Shown here one piece after another: positions 42,998-53,900 of a DNA stretch of 64,000 bases. The notes under the pieces were generated by a model. The model worked only from the letters and a program-made list of their open reading frames with translations, did no database searches and was not told the origin of the DNA. Position 1 is the stretch's first letter. Every line of letters begins with the position of its first letter. The position numbers and the translations under genes are program-made. The DNA is from Bacteroides pyogenes (GTDB lineage: Bacteria > Bacteroidota > Bacteroidia > Bacteroidales > Bacteroidaceae): assembly GCF_014196225.1 (NCBI RefSeq), contig NZ_JACIDI010000005.1, forward strand, positions 124,001 through 188,000. The letters are read 5' to 3'.

Positions 42998-44251
42998 TCA
43001 AGAAATAAAAAAGTAAAGTAATGCTGAAGAAACGGCTAATATCATTCCTATCAATGTCTCATAAGGAATCAATTTCAATCGGTCCTTAAATATCAATCCA
43101 CACACGCCTCCTGTAGTATGGAAAAACGAGCCATGCGGCAAATGATCTAATACCGTAGCACCGGCATTTACCATCAAAGCTCCCCATACACCAGGAATTC
43201 CGACTGATATGAGCGTATCGGCAAAAGACGCGGATGCCAACATCGCTCCAGCTGTGGTAGATGCAGTAGCTGCCGACATCAAAGCTCCCGAAACCGGGGC
43301 TACTATAGAATCGCTTAAATGACAATAGTTCAGAAACCAAAGAAGAAAGCTGTTAAGATCCGAGTTTTTGATAACTCCAGCAATAGTTCCTGTGCCAATA
43401 AGCAATGTAGCTACAGGTGCCATCTTTTGTAGTCCTAACTCAAGTATTTGGGGCACTTTTTTCCAACACCGGATACTGAGAATGCCTGCAACGCCACCTA
43501 AGGGCAAAGCAATAAGAGGATCAATAACGACACCGAACAACGGACGTAATGCCAGCAAAACAATAGTAACTAAAGGAGCCATCAGGCTAGACCAAAGAGT
43601 AAGTTGTTCATGCGACTTATCTTTAACTTCAAAAACAAATTCTTTCGAAACCTGTTTTTTTTGAGATATCCATTCAACAAGAATCATCGTCATTACTAAT
43701 CCAATAAATGCTGGAATTATACCTGCAAACATTACCGATGACAAATCGGTGTTGAAATTCTCAGCAGCGATAATGGTATTTGGGTTAGGAGAAATGATAT
43801 TTCCCGACTTTCCTCCGCCTATCATAGCCAGTAATAAAAAGGAGGTCGGGATATCTAACCGCTGCTGAATAGATAAAGCTATCGGTGCTACTGTGATAAC
43901 TGCCACATCGATAAACACCCCTACTGCACACAATAAGAAGGTGGCGAAAGATAAGGCTAAATAAATATGCTTCCTGCCTAAACGTAAAATAATGGTATTG
44001 GAAATTTTAGCAGCTGCTCCCGTTTCAATCAAAACGCCGGACAACACTCCTGCTGACAAGATGCGAATTACAGCCGGAGACACATCTCTGACACCATCGA
44101 CCATCACATTAACCGTTTCTATAAGCGAAAGCCCACCAGCAAGCCCACCAGCCAAAGCACCCGTCATCAGTCCATATACAGGGTGGATTTTATTTATAAT
44201 AAGCCAAATAGCCAGCAATAAACCTAGCAAGGCACCCAAAGTCGTATACAT
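42998..44251 (-). CDS. GntP-family permease (gluconate/glycerate-type H+ symporter)
   Basis: A 417-residue inner-membrane permease with about 12 hydrophobic segments. It has the GntP features ETGAAAKISNTIILRLG near 77, MIGGGKSGNIISPNPNTIIA near 140 and a late TTAGAMLASASFA...GATVLDHLPHGSFFHT stretch. The family imports gluconate and related sugar acids with protons. It is 16 bases after a glycerate kinase gene, which suggests import of glycerate or a similar acid; that specificity is inferred. Confidence 0.88.
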   Translation of the reverse strand: MYTTLGALLGLLLAIWLIINKIHPVYGLMTGALAGGLAGGLSLIETVNVMVDGVRDVSPAVIRILSAGVLSGVLIETGAAAKISNTIILRLGRKHIYLALSFATFLLCAVGVFIDVAVITVAPIALSIQQRLDIPTSFLLLAMIGGGKSGNIISPNPNTIIAAENFNTDLSSVMFAGIIPAFIGLVMTMILVEWISQKKQVSKEFVFEVKDKSHEQLTLWSSLMAPLVTIVLLALRPLFGVVIDPLIALPLGGVAGILSIRCWKKVPQILELGLQKMAPVATLLIGTGTIAGVIKNSDLNSFLLWFLNYCHLSDSIVAPVSGALMSAATASTTAGAMLASASFADTLISVGIPGVWGALMVNAGATVLDHLPHGSFFHTTGGVCGLIFKDRLKLIPYETLIGMILAVSSALLYFFIS

Positions 44252-44267
44252 TTCATTTGTCGTTTTA

Positions 44268-45407
44268 TCAAGATTTCACACGTAGCATCAATCGCAAGAT
44301 CTGAACAACCGTCCGGTTCAGGTTCTCTAAAGCTATTTCTTTCCGCATGGCTTTCTCCAACGAAAACGGCGACGGCTGAATGGAAAAAACAGCCGTAAAG
44401 CCCAATTCGTTCAATTTTTCCACCTCCTCTATGCAACCGCCCAAAGCGACAACGGGAACCTGTTTGGCCACAGCCCTGCCCAATACACCGCTCAATGCCT
44501 TGCCCATACCTGTTTGAGCGTCGATCTTTCCCTCACCGGTCAGCACCACATCCGCATCCGCCACCTCCTTGTCGAAGCCGATAAGATCAAGTACAATATC
44601 GATACCGGGTTTCAACGTAGCATCCATGAAAGGAAGCAAGCCGCCTCCCATCCCGCCGGCCGCACCGGCACCCGAAAGCATGGCTACATCCTGCCCCGTT
44701 TCTCTCAGCAGCACCTCCGCATAATGCCGAAGCCCTCTGTCGAGCAGGTCGACCTCTTCCGGAGAAGCTCCCTTCTGAGGAGCATACACGTATGCAGCAC
44801 CCTCCTTGCCGTAAAACGGATTGCTCACATCGCACGCTATGACAAACGAAGCCTCTTTCAAATCCGGTCTCAAACGCGAAAAATCGATCCGCTTTATTTT
44901 TCCCAGATTCCGCCCGATAGGATGGAGTTCATCACCGGCTTCATCGAGAAAACGCAAGCCCAATGCCCGCATCGCTCCCGTACCGGCATCGTTGGTAGCG
45001 CTACCTCCCAATCCGATGACAAACTTCCGATATCCTTTATCCAACGCGTCGGCTATCAGCTCCCCTGTTCCATAGCTTGTCGTATTCATGGGATTCCGGC
45101 GGTCCATAGACACCAGCGGCAAACCGGCGGCAGCCGCCATTTCAATAACCGCCGTACCATCTTGTGAAACAACATACGAAGTACTCCGCTCTTCCATAAG
45201 AGGACCATGGACCCGGCAGGAAAGGGTTTCTACAGGCAGATACCTGCCTATCGCCCGGGCCGTTCCTTCTCCTCCATCGGCTATAGGGAATGACTTCACC
45301 TCGCATTCCGGCCACAGCCGGCGGATGGTTAAAGCCAGAGAGTCACTTATATCCGAAGCGCTCAAAGACCCTTTAAAGGAATCGAAAGCCAGTACAATCT
45401 TTCTCAT
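44268..45407 (-). CDS. Glycerate kinase (GarK/GlxK family)
   Basis: A 379-residue cytosolic kinase of the glycerate kinase type 1 family, converting D-glycerate to phosphoglycerate, usually the 2-phosphate. Family motifs are LAFDSFKGSLSA at the N-terminus, PIADGGEGTARA (~43-54), GLGGSATNDAGTGAMRALG (~133-151) and VVLTGEGKIDAQTGMGKA (~280). It lies 6 bases after the EEP-GH89 gene and before the GntP permease, so the PUL can feed a glycerate into lower glycolysis. Confidence 0.92.
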   Translation of the reverse strand: MRKIVLAFDSFKGSLSASDISDSLALTIRRLWPECEVKSFPIADGGEGTARAIGRYLPVETLSCRVHGPLMEERSTSYVVSQDGTAVIEMAAAAGLPLVSMDRRNPMNTTSYGTGELIADALDKGYRKFVIGLGGSATNDAGTGAMRALGLRFLDEAGDELHPIGRNLGKIKRIDFSRLRPDLKEASFVIACDVSNPFYGKEGAAYVYAPQKGASPEEVDLLDRGLRHYAEVLLRETGQDVAMLSGAGAAGGMGGGLLPFMDATLKPGIDIVLDLIGFDKEVADADVVLTGEGKIDAQTGMGKALSGVLGRAVAKQVPVVALGGCIEEVEKLNELGFTAVFSIQPSPFSLEKAMRKEIALENLNRTVVQILRLMLRVKS

Positions 45408-45413
45408 AACGGT

Positions 45414-48272
45414 TTACATATTACGTAGTTTATTTACTTCTTTTATGGCAGCGTCCAATGCATTTTCAAAAGGTTGCGTACTATTATTCCAAGGGAGAGA
45501 AAGCCATTCTTCTTCCCAATTTTGAAGTTGATCGCGATGTGAAGAGAAATATAGCTCCATTCTCGGAATATAGTAATCTTTTATCAATCCACTCCAAAAA
45601 CGTGCGGCATAATCTCGTTGAAGCCCTCCCCAAGTCGTAACAAGACGCTTCGCATTCATCTCATAATGGTCTTTCTCATCAGAGGTAACGCCACAATCAC
45701 GGGCCATCTTTACCCAAGGTTCCAAACGATATAACGGATGAGAAGCCAAAAGACGATCTACTTTCAACAAAATGTCAACAGCTATTTTCAAGTTATCCCG
45801 GGCATTTTCTTTGTGTCCTACAGAATCCGCTCTTAATGCTGCAATATAGGCTTTATCAGCTTTTGCCGCTAGATAATAAGCAGCAAACTCAATAGCATCA
45901 TTAACATAAAGCCGGGAATCTTTCAGACTATCGACACAATCCAGAAACAATTCAACGCCATGTAAGAAATCGTCGCCGACATCTATTTTGCTTAACCTAT
46001 GAGTATCGGGGACAACCGTTTGCCAAGTAAAGCGCGGATAAGAATATAAGCTCGAATAAGCTGTCTGCCGGAAGATATTCCATGCCATTTTCATCTTTGA
46101 AGGGAAAGAGCCATAACGCGCCTTACCATAGTTGTCAATCCAAGAATTCAAATGAATAGGTTCGTCAGTCCAGCCCATGTCTGCCAAAAGCTCATAAACG
46201 ACCTCATTGTTCTCCAAACCTTCGGGGGCAGAACCGAAGCCGACCAGATTGCCTTTATTCGAGGTGTGAAGTGCCATCGAAGATGAAGAGGCATACATCT
46301 GCAAATCACCGGTCATCGGAGTTTTTCCTCCAAAGTTAGGGACATAACTAAATATCCACTTTTTACCATAAAATCCATCGTGCACTTTCCAAGTTTGTTC
46401 GGTATTCCATACCCATTTAGGATAATCATTTCCCAAATCAACAATAATCATCTTATCATTGGGAACATAACTGAGAAGAGCTTTCAAACTTTCTTTATCC
46501 CAAAAATCATGTTGATATCCGAAGGTCCACCCTTGCGTGATCCAAACAGCGTCTTTATTTCCTGCTGCAATAGATCGATAAATAGATTCGCCATATTGAG
46601 CGAGCAACTTGTGCTTCCCTTCCACATCACTTTGATCAACCGGAAGGCGCATTTCATTAAAGCTATCCGAAAGATAATAAGTGTGTTTGCCGAATTCCTT
46701 TTCCCATTCCTGAACAAACAGTTTACCTATCTCCTCAAAATAAGGAGAGTCGGGTGGTAGCACGTAAGCATTATATTCAGGTCGGAAACCGCCCCATTCT
46801 AAACGTTTAAAACTTATTTCAGGATGTTGATCAACAAAGGCTGTCGGCACAAAACCTGCAAAAGCGGGAACAATAGGTTTCATCCCAAGCTCATGCATAC
46901 GATCAAGCACTTTGTGTTGCAGTTCGACCTGCTTTTCCATCCATTCATCAGAAAGAGGACCTTCCCATGTAGTCAGGTTCCCCATACGATGCCACGGTAA
47001 GTGAGCAGGTGCGGTAAAGAACATACGTACCTCGTCTTTCTCTAATCCCATCTTCATCCACACCCGTTCAGCAATAGCTTCATTGGCAATAGTAGCAAGA
47101 GGCATATTCACACCTCGAAGTGCCATCCAATCAATTTCTCGTTCCCAACGCTCCCAATCCCAATAAGGTGCTGTATAACCGAAAGTGCAAACGTTGAGGA
47201 AATACCTGAACTCATACGGCGAAGTCTGTTTTTCACCAAAATCAGGCCATTGATCCGGTAACTGGAAATGCTCTCCTCCCCAAGTTTTCAATGAATGACA
47301 AGCTTTTTTCATATAGCTATGAAAAGCATAACATAGAGCTACACTGCTACTGCCACTCAAGGTCAAATTACCATGTTGTGCTTTTATTTCATAAACATCT
47401 CTATTCCCAACAGCAGGAATGATTTCCAAATTTATATCTGCCGCCCGACTCCCTATTTGCCTATAGATAACATCACGGGCAGCACGAACTTCAGTACTCG
47501 ACTTAATTTTATGATACTCCAAATCAGTCACAACAGGTAAATGATCGGAAAGAGTGGAAAAAACAGGTTGGCTTCGAATTACCTTCCATCCTTTCATCGG
47601 CTTAGCAAACAAAAAGTCGATTCTTCGAACAGGATTTGAAGAGGGAATAGTTGGTCTAACATCCGGATCGGAAAACCAATTCTTCTCCATTGTTTTCACC
47701 ACCTTGGATGAAGGAATGGAATTAAAATCACCTCCCAAAACAAGCGGATACTTCACATTCATAAAATGGTTGCAAATAAAATCGGCTTGTAATTCACGCG
47801 CATCGGCTCTTTGAGCATCAAGATGTGTAGAAGCAAAAACCAGCGTATCTCCATCCATCTCGAAAAGCCCTTCAAGTACGGCACGTTGCTCAACATCTTT
47901 TTGAATGTGAGGTAATAAAGTCTTTTGGCTACTGATATACGGATAACGGGAAAGTATTCCGATACCATAATATCCTCCTTTATAATCAATGGTCTTGCCA
48001 TACAAGCCAAACATACCGGTATAATATGCCAGTTCGGAGATGAAATTTTTACCGTTCTGTTTCGGAGCACGTTCACGCTGTGTATTACAGTCTACTTCCT
48101 GCAAAGCCACAAAATCAGGAGAAAAAGATTTGATATGCATAGCCAATTCTTCCAAAGAGGCCAGCTCTCCAAAACGCAGGTTATAAGTCATCACGCGTAT
48201 TCTCAAAGGTTCACTGGCATACAGACTGACCGTCAGCAAGACAAAAATAAAAAACAACATGTTTTTTTTCAT
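45414..48272 (-). CDS. Fusion of endonuclease/exonuclease/phosphatase domain and GH89 alpha-N-acetylglucosaminidase
   Basis: A 952-residue exported protein (signal peptide MKKNMLFFIFVLLTVSLYAS). Residues ~24-252 are an EEP-fold hydrolase with all usual catalytic residues: N31 (TYNLRF), E59 (LQEVD), H150 (STHLD), D182/N184 (GGDFNS), H244 (SDHLP). Residues ~265-952 are a full GH89: N-domain, barrel starting FRYFLNVCTFGYTAPYWDW, catalytic candidates E540 (SDSFNEM) and E684 (GSAPEGLENNE) as in human NAGLU. It should split a phosphoester or phosphodiester and an alpha-GlcNAc bond on one substrate. No frameshift is seen at the join. Confidence 0.92.
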   Translation of the reverse strand: MKKNMLFFIFVLLTVSLYASEPLRIRVMTYNLRFGELASLEELAMHIKSFSPDFVALQEVDCNTQRERAPKQNGKNFISELAYYTGMFGLYGKTIDYKGGYYGIGILSRYPYISSQKTLLPHIQKDVEQRAVLEGLFEMDGDTLVFASTHLDAQRADARELQADFICNHFMNVKYPLVLGGDFNSIPSSKVVKTMEKNWFSDPDVRPTIPSSNPVRRIDFLFAKPMKGWKVIRSQPVFSTLSDHLPVVTDLEYHKIKSSTEVRAARDVIYRQIGSRAADINLEIIPAVGNRDVYEIKAQHGNLTLSGSSSVALCYAFHSYMKKACHSLKTWGGEHFQLPDQWPDFGEKQTSPYEFRYFLNVCTFGYTAPYWDWERWEREIDWMALRGVNMPLATIANEAIAERVWMKMGLEKDEVRMFFTAPAHLPWHRMGNLTTWEGPLSDEWMEKQVELQHKVLDRMHELGMKPIVPAFAGFVPTAFVDQHPEISFKRLEWGGFRPEYNAYVLPPDSPYFEEIGKLFVQEWEKEFGKHTYYLSDSFNEMRLPVDQSDVEGKHKLLAQYGESIYRSIAAGNKDAVWITQGWTFGYQHDFWDKESLKALLSYVPNDKMIIVDLGNDYPKWVWNTEQTWKVHDGFYGKKWIFSYVPNFGGKTPMTGDLQMYASSSSMALHTSNKGNLVGFGSAPEGLENNEVVYELLADMGWTDEPIHLNSWIDNYGKARYGSFPSKMKMAWNIFRQTAYSSLYSYPRFTWQTVVPDTHRLSKIDVGDDFLHGVELFLDCVDSLKDSRLYVNDAIEFAAYYLAAKADKAYIAALRADSVGHKENARDNLKIAVDILLKVDRLLASHPLYRLEPWVKMARDCGVTSDEKDHYEMNAKRLVTTWGGLQRDYAARFWSGLIKDYYIPRMELYFSSHRDQLQNWEEEWLSLPWNNSTQPFENALDAAIKEVNKLRNM

Positions 48273-48281
48273 ACCAATAAG

Positions 48282-49133
48282 CTATAAAGGTTTCAATACA
48301 GATACAATAGGCAAATGATCCGAAGCATTAATCCCTGTAAAAACAGTGTGAGAAATTACATTAAACGCATTATCGGGTTTAAAGGCAATGTAATCGAGCT
48401 CGCGGTTGGGTTTGTCGGAAGGAATAGTAAACTTGGTTGGGTCATTATTGGTCCTTTTAAAGCCATTACTGTCTAATGAAGAAATAACAGAGTGATCCGG
48501 TTTCGAATTAAAATCGCCTCCTAAGATTACGGGAGCTCCTGTCAGTTTATTAAGTTCGGCTAAAACAAATGGAAATTGCTTTACACGTTCCGATTCCGTT
48601 ACAGACAAATGCGTTGTAGCCAAATAAATATCCTTTCCTTTAAAAGTTATTCGAGCACTTCCTAATACATTACTTCCTCTTATTTGCTGTCCGTCTATTT
48701 CTGTGGGAAGTTTGTGGTTAACGATAGATCTCAGTTTATATTTAGACAAGATTCCGGCGCCATAGGCGCCTCTTCCATAGGTCTTTTGCTTAAAAAAATA
48801 ATAATATTTGAATCCGGACAATTTAGAAAGCTCTTCTACTTGATCTATACCGAAGCTCCGGCTGGTACAAGAGTCTACCTCTTGCAAAAGTACGACATCC
48901 GGATTCTTTTCTTTCAACACCTTTGCTATATTATTCACTTCGGCATCCGATGGAACTCCCGAACCATAATAAGGTGCGCAATGACGAACATTATAACTCA
49001 TGACAGCAAGATAGACCTTTTCCTCCGGATCGTCATCCCAACCGTTTCCGCCTGGAATCTCTTTGTCATTACCGCTTCCGCATCCAACCAAAGCACAACA
49101 AAAGTAAGTTACTGCTAATAAAATCTTTTTCAT
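48282..49133 (-). CDS. Endonuclease/exonuclease/phosphatase-family lipoprotein
   Basis: A 283-residue protein with a lipoprotein signal (LVGCGSG, lipidated Cys near 18), an acidic linker (GGNGWDDDPEE), then an EEP domain with SYNVRH, LLQEVDSC, THLSV, GGDFNS and SDHLP all intact. It is probably surface- or periplasm-facing at the outer membrane. Members include phosphodiesterases, sphingomyelinase-like enzymes and nucleases; the PUL context favours a phosphate bond in a glycan. The EEP half of the next gene resembles it, so one may have arisen from the other. Confidence 0.88.
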   Translation of the reverse strand: MKKILLAVTYFCCALVGCGSGNDKEIPGGNGWDDDPEEKVYLAVMSYNVRHCAPYYGSGVPSDAEVNNIAKVLKEKNPDVVLLQEVDSCTSRSFGIDQVEELSKLSGFKYYYFFKQKTYGRGAYGAGILSKYKLRSIVNHKLPTEIDGQQIRGSNVLGSARITFKGKDIYLATTHLSVTESERVKQFPFVLAELNKLTGAPVILGGDFNSKPDHSVISSLDSNGFKRTNNDPTKFTIPSDKPNRELDYIAFKPDNAFNVISHTVFTGINASDHLPIVSVLKPL

Positions 49134-49205
49134 AGCTGTTTGATGTTTTAAATCGTCAAGCCTACATTTCTGCAGACTTGACTCTTAAATTTAATAATAT
49201 ACATT

Positions 49206-50936
49206 TTATTCCTCCCACCCGGGATTCTGTCCCAAAAGAGGATTTTTTGCCCGTTCTTCATAAGGTACAGGCCAAAGATAATGCTTCTTCGGATCAAAAT
49301 AACGGACTCCACCCTCGGCTGTCGATTTTTCATGGATAACATCTCCAAATTCATCCAAGCCGGTATCCGGATACGGATTCTTGCCCAAGTCATTGAGACA
49401 TACAGTTTCACTGGGACCGGTAATGGCACGTCCAAAACGAAGTTCTCCTTCTTTCCAACGTATAATATCGGCGTAGCGCATACCGTCAAAAGTCATCTCG
49501 ATACGGCGTTCACGCTTCAGCTCTGTCCAAAGATCCATATTCCAACGTTTTAATTCATCCAGATTCATGCGATGCATTCCCACACGATCTCGCAACTTAT
49601 TTACCGTATTATCAATCTCAGATTGTGTAAGAGTACCATTTAGTTTATAAAGCGCTTCGGCATACGTCAAGAGAATTTCCGGAAAACGTATCACATTCAA
49701 GTTATTATGTGCTTTATTGACCCCGGTCATACCCATTACACTGTATTTTTTAAAATAAAAACCAGTATAAGAATTAGCTCCATTTCTATTATTTCCACTC
49801 AATGAAGCAAATCGAGGTAAATTGAAAATTGTATTTATTTTATTAATATCAGGGTCTCCGTCATCTCCACCCGGCCATTTGTTACCTGGAGTATAAAGAG
49901 TCATTTTCATACGCGGATCCCTATTCTTAAAATAGTCTGCATAATGATTTTCAGGATATGTATACAAATCGGATGTAACTACATTGTCATTCTTGTAATA
50001 CTCCAATCCTGTTTTCGCCGGTTTGCCATCAATACACAAATAAGCATCTACCAATGTTTTAGAAGCCATAAAGCGCACATAGTCAACAGGTGCGCAGATT
50101 TCCCTTGACGCATTATGCATACGCACATCTTTTATATATAGACTATATATAATCGATTCATTGTTGGAAGGATTAATTTCCACATCTCCTTCAGATTGAT
50201 AAAGCTTTGCATAATCATACAACCCATAAGGACTATTCTTGATAATTTCTTCACAAGCAGCTTTCGCCACTTCATAGCGTTCGTTCTGAAGGGCAATACG
50301 CGCTTTCATCGCCAAAGCTCCCCAACGGTCAATACGCCCCACATTTCTGCCCGACTGTCTTTCAGCAGGCAATTTTTGTACAGCCCAATCCAAATCAGCT
50401 AATACATAATCTATGACTTGCTCTCTCGGATTACGTGGAACATAAGCTTCGTCCGCTGTAATGACGTGATCTACCCAAGGCACATCACCGAAAAAAGTAG
50501 TTAGCATAAAATATTCAAAAGCGCGAATTACCTTCACTTCAGCAGCATATGTATCTTTCACAGACTGATTGACTTTCGCTGTATTATAATTATCTAAAAA
50601 ATTGTTGCAGATATAAATATATTCATATGCGTTCCTCCAATAAGAAGAAAACGGAAATCCGTCGGTATAAGTATGCTTTCCTCCCGACACTTTGCTCAGT
50701 CCGCTCGTAATATTGCCCCACATCACAGTTTCAGCAGTAGATTCTGCCCACTTGATCAATGTTTCATAATCGAAAGCGTTGTAACAAGGATATAAGGCAG
50801 CTCGCAATTGTTCCTCATTTTTCCAATAAGTTTCATTGGTCACCGAATCCTGAGGATATTTGTCCAAGAAGTCCGAACACGACGAACTTATAAACAAGCC
50901 CATCAATAATACTCCTATACAACTATATTTTTTCAT
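49206..50936 (-). CDS. SusD/RagB-family glycan-binding lipoprotein
   Basis: A 576-residue surface lipoprotein (lipidated Cys in SSSCSDFLDKYPQDSVT), with the SusD start pattern LDKYPQD...ETYWKNEEQLR, TPR-like helices, and the C-terminal RagB domain including LRDRVGMHR, ELKRERRIEMTFDGMRYADI and LWPVPYEE. It captures glycan for the partner SusC, whose gene ends 17 bases upstream. Confidence 0.94.
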   Translation of the reverse strand: MKKYSCIGVLLMGLFISSSCSDFLDKYPQDSVTNETYWKNEEQLRAALYPCYNAFDYETLIKWAESTAETVMWGNITSGLSKVSGGKHTYTDGFPFSSYWRNAYEYIYICNNFLDNYNTAKVNQSVKDTYAAEVKVIRAFEYFMLTTFFGDVPWVDHVITADEAYVPRNPREQVIDYVLADLDWAVQKLPAERQSGRNVGRIDRWGALAMKARIALQNERYEVAKAACEEIIKNSPYGLYDYAKLYQSEGDVEINPSNNESIIYSLYIKDVRMHNASREICAPVDYVRFMASKTLVDAYLCIDGKPAKTGLEYYKNDNVVTSDLYTYPENHYADYFKNRDPRMKMTLYTPGNKWPGGDDGDPDINKINTIFNLPRFASLSGNNRNGANSYTGFYFKKYSVMGMTGVNKAHNNLNVIRFPEILLTYAEALYKLNGTLTQSEIDNTVNKLRDRVGMHRMNLDELKRWNMDLWTELKRERRIEMTFDGMRYADIIRWKEGELRFGRAITGPSETVCLNDLGKNPYPDTGLDEFGDVIHEKSTAEGGVRYFDPKKHYLWPVPYEERAKNPLLGQNPGWEE

Positions 50937-50953
50937 AATATTCTGATATTTAA

Positions 50954-53900
50954 TTAAAACGTTACAGACATACCAAATACATAAGTTTTCACCTGAGGAT
51001 AAGAGGCTCCTGATGTTTCCCGTACCTCCGGGTCGTAAGCGCCGAAATAATTGGTAAAAGTCAATAAATTATCGGCAGAGACGTATGCCCTCAAATTAGA
51101 AATACCCAAACGGACCAGCCATTTTTTTGGAAAAGTATAACCTAACTGTATATTTTTCAGACGAAGGTAAGAAGCGTCTTCCAACCAATAATCGCTAAAT
51201 AATAAATTGTGGGTCTGCCCCTGATAAAGTCTTGGGTAAGAAGCGCTCGGATTGTTGGGTGTCCATCTGTCCAAGTGTTCAACCTTCGGAGTAGAATAGT
51301 CATTAATAAAGCAATGGCGTGCCTCTTCTTCCAAATACCCGTTTACCTTTCCCACACCTTGCAAATAGAAGCTGAAGTCCCATCCTTTCCATGATAGATA
51401 ACCTTTGAAAGAGTAAGTGTAATGAGGAAACGGATCACCGAATACAACCTTATCGTATTCATCAATTATTCCATCAGGAATATTTTCCGGACCACTGATA
51501 TCTCTATATTTAATATCACCCGGTTGTACGATACCTGTGCTCGTTTTAGGAACTACAAAGTTCGGATTAATATATTTACCGTCATCGTTCTTTCCTTCAA
51601 AATCTGAAATTTGAGCCAATCCATCAGTCAGATAGCCATAATAAGCACCGATCGCATCTCCTATTCTACGGATCTTATTGCCTAAAGTCGGCTCACTGGA
51701 TCCCAAATCCGTAATTTTATTTTTTGAATCGGATATATTAAAATTGGCGCCATATTTTACCTGTCCTATGCGGTCACGCCAAGCGAGGTCGATCTCCCAT
51801 CCCCTATTTTCGATTTTACCCATGTTTTCAAAAGGCAGAAAAGCAGATTTAGTCACACCCACAATGGTAGGATATACAGGTTTTACCAAAGCATTCACAT
51901 TCTCTTTCTTAAACCAGTCAAACGACATAATAAGTCGGTTATTCATAAAATTCAAGTCCACACCCGTATTCAGCATACGGATTGTTTCCCACTTGATGTT
52001 TTTATTACCGAGTTTTTTCTGCACGAATCCTACATTGTTAAGTCCACCTATAGGATATGACTTTTCAACACGTTCAATTGGAGTAAGATACGGATAGAAA
52101 CTATCACCTACATTCTGGTTACCCAATTCACCCCATGATACTCTCAGTTTTCCCGATTCCAGAACAGGTTTGGCAAATTGCATAAAACTTTCTTTGGTAA
52201 AGTTCCATCCTGCGGAGAATGAAGGGAAATATCCCCAACGGTTATTCTTCGCAAATCGAGAAGTACCATCTATACGCATATTAGCTTCAAATAAATACTT
52301 TTCATCGTATGCATAGTTGAAACGTCCAAAATAAGATTGAAGTGCCCAATCTTTTTTATTACCTCCATTGGTCAGATCCTCAGTCCCGGTATCCAGAACA
52401 AAAATATTGTCTAATAGAATATTCTTGCGACTTCCATCCAACTCGCTATAGTCATACCACTCTTGGGAGTATCCCAACAAAGCTCCAAGTTCATGTTTCT
52501 TGATGTTTTTTTTATAGTTCAGTGTCAGTTGCAGACTTTGTGTCAATGCGTCTTGATGACCTTGATACACATAATTTTTCATTGCCTCATTATCCGGATC
52601 AGGCACCCCGTTCGGATCGAATTCCGGCAAAGTAGGACGAAATTGGTCGGTCTCCCGGAAGTAATAATTGGCTGAATATTGACCATTCAGATAAAGATCC
52701 TCAATAATCTTGAGATTGGCTTCTACGATAGCGTTTAATGTTCTTGACTTTCTGCTTTCTGTTCCACCTTCATAAGCTACATATAGGGGATTTATCACAG
52801 AACCGGTCGCCCAATAAGAAGTATCATGCCACACCCCGTTTTCATCTTGCTTTTTCCACTTAACGGGCAACAATGGCGACATACGTTGGGCCAACCTAAA
52901 CACCCCGGATGTTCCGGAAAATCCGGATGTAGTCCGATAATAATCCACAAAACTGACTGCCCCATTCAAATTCAGCCGATTATTCAATTCTGTATTTACG
53001 CTGATGCGTGCATTATGGCGTCTCGACTTAAAGGCATCCCCTACTACTAAACCGTCTTGATTCAAATAACCGTATGACATGAAATAGCCGCTTTTCTCGC
53101 CGCCTCCCCTTACACTGACAGAATGTCCCGTCTGCAATGCGTTCTTTTTAAAAAGTTCATTTACCCAATCGGTATTCGAATATTCATTGGGAGATTCTCC
53201 CGAATCGTACTTTGCAAAAGCATCTTCACCGTAAGGTTTAGAGAAACCCGCAGCGCTCATCGCCTCGTTGTATAATTCCATATATTGTCTTCCGTTCACC
53301 TCCTCCGGTAATGCGGTAGGTGCTTGGAATCCCACATAGCCTGTATAGATTATCTGCGCTTTCTCCTGTTTGCGACCTTTCTTGGTTGTTATCAAAATCA
53401 CGCCATTGGCTGCACGAGCTCCATAAATAGCTGCCGAAGCCGCATCCTTGAGTACCGATATACTTTCAATATCGCTCGGATTCAGCAGGTTCATATCCCC
53501 GCCGGCTATTCCATCAATTAAAATCAAAGGCGAGGTACTGCTATTAATGGTATTTACGCCGCGAATCTTAATATCCGGAGCAGCACCGGGTTGACCGGAT
53601 GAAGAAGTAACGGTTACTCCCGGCAGAAGACCTTGCAAACCCGAACTCAGATTGGGCACCGGACGGTCTTCCAGGGCATCGCCCTTTACCATTGATACGG
53701 CGCCTGTCAAGTTTACCTTCTTTTGAACGCCATAACCCACTACGACTACATCATCCAGTGTCACAGCATCCTCTGTAAGAACGACATCCAACACTCCTTC
53801 TTCACGAACTTCCCGATTAAAATCCGCATATCCTATGTAAGAAAATGTAACCGTACTTCCCAAAGGCACATTTAGTGAATAATTACCGTCAATGTCGGTT

